Below are positions 49,901-61,900 of a stretch of DNA of 64,000 nt, in pieces. The notes under the pieces are model-generated. The model did no database searches, was not told the origin of the DNA, and saw only the letters and a program-made list of their open reading frames with translations. Numbering within the stretch: position 1 is the first letter of the stretch; each line of letters opens with the position of its first letter. Source of the stretch: Vanilla planifolia (lineage: Eukaryota; Streptophyta; Magnoliopsida; Asparagales; Orchidaceae). The DNA lies in NCBI GenBank assembly GCA_023846275.1, contig CM043878.1, positions 8,487,501 to 8,551,500 on the forward strand. Reading direction: 5' to 3'. The position numbers and the translations under genes are program-made.

Positions 49901-52900
49901 TATATACATATGTTAATTTGATATGATGTCATATGTGATGTGATATTACCATATTTGCTTTCATTACTAATAATTTATGCAAGCCAACAAGTATTGGTCC
50001 TAAATCATACCTTGACATGTGGATTCGCCACTAGTATTTTGTGCAAAACGACATGTATGGTTATCAAAACTATACCTTGATATGATACTATGTTGGTTTT
50101 GATTGATATGGGATGTGATACTTTTGAGAGCAGTGGTAATGGTTATATGAGAAATGTGGCTTTAAAGGATAAAGTATCTTAAGGAAATAATAATTTAATA
50201 TGAAAAAATAAGAAGAAAGAAATAAAAAAAATCTAATGGTCTTTCTTTCTCATTATTACTCGTGCATTGATATGATTGAATTTTCCTTGGTTATATTGTT
50301 ATGTGGCATTAGTTTATTATTTTTATCATATTATTATTATTATTATTATTATTTATATGGTGATTTACTTGTTAGGCTATTTGAAAGATATTTGTTAAAT
50401 TCTTTGGAGTCTTATTTTCTGCTAACATCGTAGGATATATTTTTGAGTCATACAGAGAGAAGGATCATGTTATGATTGATGGTAATAATAATTTTATTAT
50501 ACAGGTTATCATGATTGTGATAGATTTTAGAGATGTAAATCTTGTAATCATTTTGTAATTGTGTTAGGTTGGTTGTGGATTGTGTGTAATATGAACTTGC
50601 ACTACGCCGTATCATGGTTTTTTATGGTTTTGGTATTTATAATTGATAATAATGGACATATTATGATATTTGTTGTTAGTGTGCATAGGTAAAAATGGAA
50701 TTTATAGGATTTCTGTTTGAATTTTGAAGTTTAACTTTTGGCTAATTATTAAGATTGGATGAGTTAGTTGGGAGGTTGTAAAGTTGGTGTCACCATTGTT
50801 CCCCACCTGAAAAGTCTCCTCCACTAATGAATTTGTGACTATTGTTTGATTTTGAATAGCTATCCAGTTGATTTCTCAGATCAGGGTCCTAGTAGCACAT
50901 GAAACTGTATCTATTAAACTTTGCATTGAGACTCAATTTTTTTTTTTTGCATTTATTTGTAATTAAGGAGTAAAACCGATATTTACTATTAGCATTGGTT
51001 AAAAGGTTTTATAATGACTTCTTATGTGACATTTAACATATTCATTGAACATTTTTATTCTGGATATGATCCTTGACATAAAGTTATCAATGCAGGCTGT
51101 TCAAGTGCTTCTGTCCTCAAGGGATCGTATAAATGCTGGCGATAATTTTGGCTCAGCAGATTCATCGGATAAATTAAATGAGGCGAACAAGAATAATCCT
51201 ATACAAGTTAGTCATTCAACTGTTTGAGGAACTGTATATCAATTTGTTAGAGGACGTTTATTTTTTGTCTTTATTATTGATTTTAGTATGAAATATCATG
51301 CTCCATATACTTCTTTGAAAACTTCAACCCATCAAGGTTAAGGCGTGCATATATGGTTTGTGAAGCAGCCTGAAAATCAAACAAACATAAAAAGAAAATT
51401 GAACTATCTCTATTGACAAATGTAGTTACTGGGAAATATATTGTGGATTATTTTTCTCTTAAAGAAAACGGTAGTTAAAGTAGCACAGGCTCATACATAA
51501 ATGCACACACGCACATAGGATTCTCATAAATATCATTTGCTTTGGCAAATTTTGTGATTTTTTGTGTCCTGTATGTGTTGCTGATGCCTTGATGGAGGAA
51601 ATAGATTTTTTGCTGTTAATTTGGGAAAAGGTACTTTCAAATGATGAAAATTGGAAAGAATATATCAAATAAATGGAAGTTTTTGAATGATTTTTCCTAT
51701 TTGCTTTGCTTTTTTGTAAGTTTTATTTCTTGGAAAGTATTCAGATTGGTTCTTATGAGTACTATTGTTTTTTGTAGTGTCATCTTTTTCCAACACTGAA
51801 GTTGTAGGACGTGTATTTTGTCTAGATTCCTGGGATTAATGGCATGTATATTTGTGGTGATCTACTACTTGGGTCACTTGAGAATCGAGTTGAATTAACT
51901 AGGTTTTGGGTAGGCTTGATTTAGAGGGTGAGAAGGCATGTATCTTGACGGAAGTCACATCATGTTTGGTATTGAAGGTGGGACAGAAGCAGGAAATAGG
52001 ACTAAGGGGGGTTTGAGATTAGAATACTTGAAATAATCCAAATGAAGGTCAAAGAAGATTTAGGGAGTAGAAACCTTGGCCGCATCCAAAGGGAAGGAGA
52101 GAAGGACTAAGAAGGTTAGAGAATAGAAAACATGAACAAATTGAAATATCCTTTGGATGAATCTTGAACCACTATCAAGCATTTCTAAAAAATACCATAT
52201 ATAAGAACTAAATCCACAAATAACATCTTAACACTTAATAATTAGTCAATCAATTATCACGAGTTACAATCAATTTCATTTTTGGTAGAAATTAAATAAC
52301 TGACTATGCAATAAATATAAGGATAAAATACAGATAAACTAACTGTCTCAATAACAAATATAGACAATTATGCTAATAAAATTAAAACCATATGCACAAA
52401 CATCCTAAATGCCAAACCAACTACTAACTTTAAAATAACAAAATCTGATGGATTTAAAATGTTTCTAGTGGATATGCTCATGATATTTCTTTGGTTATGG
52501 CTTTTGGTCTAGTTCTTCATTAATAAGAAATCCAATTGAACTTACTGATGCTCCATCATGGATAGTGAATTAGCTGACAATTTATTAGTACTGTGGAGTA
52601 ATTTGATATATTTTTTTACATTGCATATAGGTTGAGTTGCTTCTTGGAAAAGCATATGCTGATTGGGGCCATATCAGTGATGCAGTTGCTGTCTATAATC
52701 AGCTCATTTCTAAGTATCCAAATGACTTCCGTGGTTACTTGGCAAAGGTTCTTATTGTAGTTTCCAGTTCTGTTGTGTGATAATATCTAACCTAGAAAAG
52801 TAGAATCGCATTATCAGTATGGTGCTTCAAGCAAACAGTAATTGCATTTTTTTTATTGTTTTATACAAGAGTAAAACATATGAAAATTATAACAATAGAA

Positions 52901-55900
52901 ATAGTCAACAGCACTGTTCTTTTTGTTATTTTCATGCCAAGCTTAAATTATATATGATTCACCATATTCTATGAACCACGAAGTTCAGATACTTTTCTAA
53001 GATTTAGTTAAATATATTGGATATTGATTCTTGCCCAGCATGTGTCCTATAAGTCAACTGGCACATCTCTTAAAAAAAGAACATGAATACTTTCCATACG
53101 GTTTTCCAGTTACTGTGAAACATTGCAGAAAAATTTTGGTGATGTCAATTTTTGAAGTAGATAATGATGATCCTGATGAACTTCGTTATGAGGATGCCAA
53201 AGAAAAAATCCGTTGATATCGTGCGATATTTTATATATTCATTTAAGATGCTTACTTTGGATCCATTATCTTTGGGTACCTTTGTTTTTGCTATGTTCAT
53301 TTGTTGTATTTTGGAGATAGGCTATCAATGTTGTTTTACTTGTTGAATTTGATTTATAAATAGCTTGTGATCACAGTTTTTAATGGCTTGACTTTTGAAT
53401 TACAAATGATGACTTGATTTTAAGGATCATGATACTTAAAAATTAGAAAATAAACGTGATTGAGATGTAAGGAATCAAACCTCATGTTTTTCCTTTATAA
53501 AGCATGCTCTAACAAACTAGTTGCACATATTTTTGTACAGGATTTATTTTTTTCTTTATATTTTACTGTCCTTATATTTTTCCATAAACCTGAATATTTC
53601 CAATGCTTCTTACCCTATAATATTTGGAACAAAATTTTTGGAACAATTCTCGTGTTGAGATCACAAAATAGTGTGACCCTAAACTAGAAGAATGAAAGGC
53701 TTTTTCCTTTTAATCTGCTTCCATCTTCCTCTAACCTTTCTGTATTAGTCACCTTCCCTGTTTCTTGCTCTTCCTCTGACAATGGCTTGCCCTTTCCCTT
53801 TTATTCAGTAGTCCTTAGAATACTTAGTGATAAAATGCATATATGTATTCTTTGCATTTTAAGCAAAAGGGTCTTCTGAATACTTTATATTGTACTTTTA
53901 ACTGCATTATCTGTTAGAAGTTGTATATTTAAAGACATCTGGCAGAAGCTTGCGATAAATGACATGCTCTTGTCTCTTTTAACTTATGTTTCCAAACACC
54001 CTTAAACCTGCTTCATAAATGTCCTTCTAATGAAACTCATTTGCCACTCATGTCCTAGTGTCACTTTATTTTCAAGTGCGTATTCTTTACTATTCCATAT
54101 TTCCAAGTGTCCATCTCAAGAATTGTCAAAAAGAGCTTAACATGTAATGTCAAGAGTTTCTTTTGAGTCAATTCACTACCTTATGAAAACTTTATCTAGA
54201 ATCTATTTCTTCAGGCAATGACATATCACACTAATTTGGCATAATGAATTGGGTTTGGATGAAAGCTATTAGTTTGAATTTAATTTGAGTTTATCCTTTA
54301 AAACTTAAGCTTGACGCTTTGTTTTGGATATTATTGATGTTGGAGTTCTTATCGTGCTTATTTAGAAAACTCTTATATGCTTCGTTTTATTGGAATAAAA
54401 TAAACTATACAATGCAATTTTAGGATTTTTGTCTTGTTCATGATTTCTTTGTTGGGTACATGATTCAAATTTGTCAAGGCATGATGCTTGATGACAAGTG
54501 AGAAGCTTAACTTGTTCATCCTAATTGAAGTTCTTTACTTCATGCTCTGTTGCCTTTAAAAAATTATCTTATGTCTACTGTTCCATAGCACAATGCCTTT
54601 TTTATCTTAACTTTTGTTGACACTTGAATGAAGTTGGTTTTCATCATCATGAGTCAATGTTTTTGTTACCTACATATGTTTTGGGAGGATGATGGTCTTT
54701 GTTGTTATCCTTTTGATGATTCTTTTGAGATTATGATCGAACTCTACTCTTCAATGCATTATGAAGATTGTAAGTACTATGACTAGTAAAATCATTCTGA
54801 ATTTTCTTTTCTCATTGCAAATTTTGGTGCTACTAAATTGGCAACTTATCTATTTGCCTTTTGATTTACCAACTATTAAATAGGTCTTTTGTGGCATATA
54901 TTGTTCTTTTAGATATAATTATATAATAAGATGTCACTAGAACTCTTGAAATTATTTTTTTTAAAGAAATATGTGTAATCTCTACATGTCTTCTTTTTAT
55001 TTAATTAATTTACAAACCAAAACATAACATTCTATTGCAAAAATAATCCACTCCATTTTCAACTTTAATCCCAATTGAAATATAATTTTTTTACCAAGGC
55101 TTATAACATCAAGGGTAACAAAATATTCATAACAACTTTCTACAAAATAAAATTATAAAAGTCATGATGTAAAATATGTTGAAACAGTAGCAACTAGTAC
55201 AACTCAAGTAATCCAACATAATATGAAAGAAAACCATGTTGTTTTAAGTCATCATTATAGTCGTTCTCCTATTTCCCAAGACACATATTAGTGTGGCTTG
55301 AAATATTTTAAACTAAAAATTGGTTGAGTTGACTAGTGTAGGCTCAACAAACAAAATTATATAATATCGTGCAAATCAATATTAATTAGGTCATGCTAAA
55401 TATTGGGATTAATAACATACATGTGAATAAAACAAAGGGCATCATTATGATATAAAAATAACATTTAATAATCATTCAATGTAGTTTACAAATAAAAATA
55501 TCATAATTTTTTATCCTAATTTGTTTTTTTGTCAATTAATCATTTATAAAATTTTATTATTGTCAAGTGTTTATCGTCTTTATAGAATTTTTATAGGTCA
55601 ATTATCTCATTAAGTTGGATCATTATGAGCTATACTCAAAGCTTTATTCAACTAAGTCCACACTCATGATTTCACATGACTAGTCTAATTGTATGTTCTT
55701 TGACATGTCTCTTTTTTAGCCATACTGAGGCTTTACTTGGCAAAATAAAACCTCTTAAGTTTACATGATCTTTTTCCCTTCAAATGATTAACCTTAGCCC
55801 CTTTTTAAACCATATTTCAACACAAAAAAATCCATTTGTTTATATTGTTACATATGTATGTATACATATATGTATGTATTTATGTATGTATATATGTATG

Positions 55901-55914
55901 TATGTATATATATG

Positions 55915-55947
<33 letters not shown>

Positions 55948-58900
55948 ATATACATATATATATATGTATTCAAAAATCACCTAATATCAATGCTCATTTA
56001 TATGCTTACATATGCGATAATTTAAAAAAGAAATTTGCATCAAATATTAATAGCATGTTGAACATAAACACATAAATTGAATCTATATGTATATGTATAA
56101 GAATTTTTAGCACAAGCAAGACACTTTCTCACAATTGTTTACAAAGTATATACACAATACATTAAGCATCAATCAAGATGTAAGTTTCTCTAGATTATAA
56201 ATTTTCAAAATAAGTTTTGTGTTGAAAATCATGCAATCATCAATTAGATGCATTAAGTGTATAGATAACCTATATTTTTTCCATATAGAGATCACACCAA
56301 GAAGGGATCAATCCTCAATTATGCATCTCGCAATTGTTACCCAAAAACATTCTTTTTTTTCTCTATTTTCTCTTTTTTGGTTGCCTAAGCTCTCTTTTTT
56401 CTTTCCTTCACACGACTTTTCAACTTTTTCCTTTTTATTGGCTTATTCTCAAATTCTTAACAATTTACCCGAAATTTGCTTCACACAACTGCTTAGTTCC
56501 TTTTGTAATTTCTGAAAACTCGATTGAGCTTCTCAATTTTTCACTTTCTCTTCCCAAAACCACTCCCAATCACATTGTTTATTTCTCTTCTTCAAAGCAA
56601 ACATCCTTTCCATTCAATCCTGGTGTTTTACCTCCACTTTGCTATCGCTTCACGTGTTATCACTCGTCAACATTGCTTAGGTTCACTTATTCCCATTAGA
56701 GTTTGGGTTAATTTCAAATATTCAAAATTTAATTAAAACTTTAAATCAAATCAGATTGTCTAAATTTTTTAATCCAAAAGGTCTCCAAAAATCTGCTTGT
56801 CACTTTTAAAAAAAAAATCACTCATTCAACTCTATAATTCACAAATATTTCATAATGTTTCAACATTGTTTGGTATTTTTAATAATTGTCTTTCTAAAAA
56901 TCACTTAAATACTAAATAATATTATTTTTTAATAAGTTTAGCTTTTCATTTCATAATCAATATATTTTTTGTTTCTACAAGAGACTATATCATTAGACTT
57001 CAAATAAAATATACTATTCTGTTATAATTTTTTGAAATTTTTTGAATTCTGATAATTTAATAATTTTTTCTTTCTTAAGATCATATTTATAATTGTGGTA
57101 TTTTTCTTATAACTATTATCCTTTCATTTTATGATTGATTCAAGTTTGTAATAATTTTGTTATTTAAAATTTTTCTCCTTCCTTTTGGACCTTAACAATA
57201 GTCTCTAATTTTATTGTTTGCATTGTTCATTAATTTTGGTAATCATTTTATGATATTTTAAATTAATAAATTTATATATTCAGAGGATGTTAGTTATTTT
57301 TCTTCTATTATATGACTCAATCATTTTGAAATTTATGAAATATAATAATTAAAATTTTTTCATATTAATTATTTAGTTATTTAATTAAAGTATTTTACTC
57401 GTACAGTTTTGAGATGTTACATCTCCCTATTGAGCCGTACCTTGAGTTATAGTTCTCCAAGAAGTTCCTATTCTATTAGAATATCCTTCTCAAAATCTTG
57501 GAAGTATGAGTAAATTGTAATAATAATTTAGAAGCCACTTGTGAAGATGAGCTCATTGTACCTATCTTATAACTTCACTTATAAATACTCTCCATGCAAT
57601 AGAACCTTCACCTTTGTTGTTTTTTTTTTTCTTCCAACTACAACCTTTGTCTTGTCTTGAACAACAACAATTATAATAAAAGCTTTCATCTAATCAATGT
57701 GGATTTGGCTACATGAAGCTTTTGATTCTTTTATAGCTATTTTTACTAATAACTCTTTGTTAAAGTCTATAATATGAAGTCTTTTTCAATAGTCTCTTGT
57801 TATATCTTTCTAGTTATCACTTGTGCTTGTTAATAAGAGAATTCTAATAACTCATTTCACATACTATCATTAATTTAGCATGTCCAAACCAATAAAACAA
57901 ACACTCTAACCTAATCCTACATTAGTGCTCCTATAGATAATCATCTATTTTAGAATTTTTGTCTTTACAACACTCATTCTATTTGTGTATTTCTACTTCT
58001 TAAACCAATATTTAATAAGACATAACATCACAAAGCTCATTGTAGTCTTATACATTTATGTTTAATCTTGAATATGATACTTTTATAACACAACACATTA
58101 TAAACACTTGTTCACCTCTAAGCTGTCTAGATACCATTAGTTACATTCTCATCCATTCTTCCATCATTTTGGAACACAGACCTTGTTAACAAACTCCCTG
58201 GTATTTCAATATTTGAAGAATAGTAATTCAATCATCTCCATTAAGTTTATGGCTGTTCTCTCTATCACAGATTAGCTACAAAAATTGCTTCCAATTTTTT
58301 TAAGCCAATTAAAGGGAATCTGAGAACTTATTTTTTCCTTGCCATGTAAGATATTGGGTAAATTGCAGAAAGTCCTTTTATGTTAAGACCTAATTCTAAC
58401 CAATTTGTTGGCTAAACTATTTTTCCAAAATAGTCATGTAATTCCTTATAGTTTGTGTACTTACATAAAAAATAGTTAAGAATGTAATTGCAACATTTAT
58501 GAACTATTTTTGAAAGCCCATGGACCTACTATTTTGCAATTAACCATAGACATTATGCGAATAAAGAGGAATCGTGACACAATAAGTTTGTTACCGGGTC
58601 GTTTACGTGTCATTTATGGAGCCTTTTCTATTTGACAGCACTATGAACCAACAAATGGTCATGGTGCTGTAGTTTGTCCTGATATTTTTGGTGTTATTGA
58701 TATAATTTTCTGCAGTGAAAATTAAGCTTTGGAATTTCAGATGATAATATTTTTCTTTGCAATTTGTACAGGAAACTACCATCTTGTATAGAATTTTATT
58801 AATTCAAGTTATTTTGTAGCAAAATTGGCCTGCTTTCAAGCCAACAGAGATTAAGCTTCAGTTTTTATTCTTTCATGCATTCCTGTTAACTAAATTGGTT

Positions 58901-61900
58901 CATATTTTTTTCTGTATGTGAGTTATGCCCATAATTCACTGAATAGCTATTTAATGCTTTTTCTAGGGAATCATATTGAAAGAAAATGGCAAAGTTGGAG
59001 AAGCTGAGAGGATGTTCATCCAGGTGAGTTTGAATTTGGGTTGCCATTAGCACATAAGGATGGTTCATAAGTAAACAAGAAGAAGTTTTGAAGTATATTT
59101 TATTTTAACATGTGAAAACTAGTCTCAGCATCCATGTGATGATTGCCAGTTTTCATGACATCAAACTATTTAGAATTTTCTGCTCCATGCTCAAGAATGG
59201 TACACTAATCATAATTTAAAATGAATAAAGTAAAGTGTACAAATGATAGACATGCTATTAACCTCATCATAAGTGTTCGATCTTCTCGAGGATGTCTGTG
59301 TTGAGATATGTTCCTTGAATGCTTTCTTTTGGATTAACTTGTTTGAAAAAATATTGAAACTTAAGTTAGGTTTTATTAACTTAAGATTCTTAGTTCTATG
59401 TTTGTATATAATAGCATGAAGCATGTATAATGCTTTTTTTTTTCCCTTAATATGAAGTGGTAGCATCGTGCTACGAAAGCTCGTGCACGTCCAAGTTTAG
59501 TGGTTGAGTTGTGCTTGAAGGGTCTATGGTAAACAGTCTTACTGCACATTTATAAAGAAGGTGTTTCCATGGATCAAACTTCGCTGCATAACAACAATTT
59601 TTATCATTGTCTTCAAGCATGATTTTTTTTTTCAGGTGATTTTATTCTTATTTGAATTTTTTGGTATCTAAGTGTTGATTGGTCCAATGGATTTGATTAA
59701 GAAAATGCCCAAGTTGAGTTGTTCAATAGTTACATGTGCTTGATGGCACTAAAGTTCTTGTAAGGAAGTGATTCCTTTATCGTGAAAGAGAGAAATTATT
59801 TGGATTTCACAGAGGAAGATTATTAAGGGCACATGAATTTCTTCAAGATTAGATGTTCAGTAAGAGATTGTTGTGTCATTTGTCGAGGAAGTAAGGCAAG
59901 ATGTCAAAAAAGTGACTTCTCTTGTTGGTTTTTGGTTGTGTAAGTGGGAAAAGTTACTTCTACTGTTATAATTAAGATATAGTTTACTTGTTTCTCTTAC
60001 TCAAGTTCAAACCACTTATTGCTAGTATCGATAAACCACAACCATCATTGGACCACCACCACCATTAAGCTTTGCCAACTTGACCATCGCCACTACCATT
60101 GTCAATAAACCATCAGTCTATATTGTCATTTGTCGAGAAACCATTATCGAACTTATGGAGCACCTCATCATCTGGTAGTCATCATCTTAGTTGCACAACA
60201 TTGCTTCTTTTGAACCTTCATTGCCCACTGCCTCTTCTGTCAAACCATTGTCGCTGATTTTGTGATATCCTTCTTTCATTTTTCCACCTAAACAATCAAA
60301 CAATTTATGGTAAGTATCATCTTCACAATAAATGGCCAAACAATATTCATGAAAGTAACTCTTTTAAGTTTGATTGTTGGACAAGCAAAAAAAGTGCCCT
60401 AAAAGATAAATGTTTGAATATAATAGATTTTGTTGTTGCTCACTGACTTGAGCTTTTGAACCTATAATTTTTCATCTAATAGCGCATTAGGCCTAAACTA
60501 AATCATATTAACCACTTCTTTTATGACAGCTTTGTGTCTCAATGCAAATAAGTTATATCCTGGCATCCAATATAAAGTTTACTGAAGAAATTTAAGGTAT
60601 AAACAACGTCAGCTTTCAACATGCATCATAAACCTGCAATCAAAGTCAAGTGATTGAGTTTTGTTGTACTACTGTTGATAAGAATATTGTTATAATTTTT
60701 TTAGAAGTAAATGAAAGTCACTTAATATTTGGTGAAAATCTAGTAGAAAAATTCATGATAATCCCAAGCACCCAAATGGCTAGTTGCCAAAATAGTGTAT
60801 TTTACATGCTATTATTATATAATCTATTTTTCCTTTGTGGTTAAGATATACTCCTCCAAACATGAGGGCTATTATTAGGAAAGTAATTTAGTTGAATGTT
60901 AATATAACCTAACTAATATTAGTTAAACTTAATTTATCATAGCATCACTTAGTTGTACAAGTTAAGATTTAGTAAATCATATTTTTGTTATGATATAACT
61001 ATAAGTCACATTTGACATTGAGTAGTGCACTTGATATTAGGGAAAATGTATCATATGCTAAAACTCAGAGGACAGTTATAAAAAGGCACAATTTTAGATG
61101 ATAAATAAAATGGTTAGCTATCTAGGTTAGAGTCAATGTGACATTAACCTTTATTGATAAAATTACTAAGTTATGCACAAACAAACATTGGTAACACTTT
61201 TGTAATGTGATTAGCATGTAAAGTCTACCATGGTGTATCGTAACCTAGAAACCTTGTCATTGATGTTTTACTAACTTTATATCGTATGTGGCATATGGAC
61301 TTGATAAATAAGACTTGTACGATTCCTAAAATTGTGCTTGTCTTGAAGTTCTGTGAATTTGTATAGTCCTCTCCTTTATCATAATGAAAAAGGTTAGCTA
61401 AGGTTTTTCTTGTACAATGGTGGTGAAGTTTGCATTAAATATGGTTGCATTTGAAATCAAGATTGCATATTGCATATTTTAAATGGATATACTCAGGAAA
61501 CTTCATAAAATTCTTTATGGGATTCATTTTACTATGTATTTTGATAGATTTTTATTACATAGCTTCATTATATGGTATTAAGATTGCATATTACATATTT
61601 TAAATGAAGGATAAATTCAAGAAATTTTATTAAATTCTCTTTAGGATTCTTCTTCTAGTATTGGTTAGATTTCCATTTCACTGTTTCATTATATTTTTTC
61701 TTTGTATTTTCTACACATCATCGTATTATAATGGTCTTATCAAGCTGATCACTTCAGCAGAATTTTATAGAGTTCCTTAAAGCATTTTTTCTAGGTGATA
61801 TCCATATGAATTTCATTAGATAAATTCAACCAGTCAACTTCAGATTTATCATTATTGTATATTTTTGGGTTTCTCATCGTTTAATTATCTATTGGTTTTC

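Larger units (their letters stand above)
41678..51095. other. Intron 11 body: unassigned repeat-like DNA
   Basis: About 9.4 kb between exons 11 and 12 with no supported gene. Short frames (for example 42852-43097 plus, 43380-43652 minus, 45935-46253 both strands) match no domain I recognise. Compositional shifts between 42800 and 50800 suggest old transposon layers, but I found neither LTR pairs nor pol motifs there. Confidence 0.4.

Noticed and set aside
55784..56075. Tyr/Ile-rich frames
   Set aside because: Translation of an ATGT/AT microsatellite.
56219..56736. Cluster of overlapping plus-strand frames up to 121 codons
   Set aside because: Pyrimidine-rich low-complexity DNA (Phe/Leu/Ser-rich translation) open in several frames at once; no domain.
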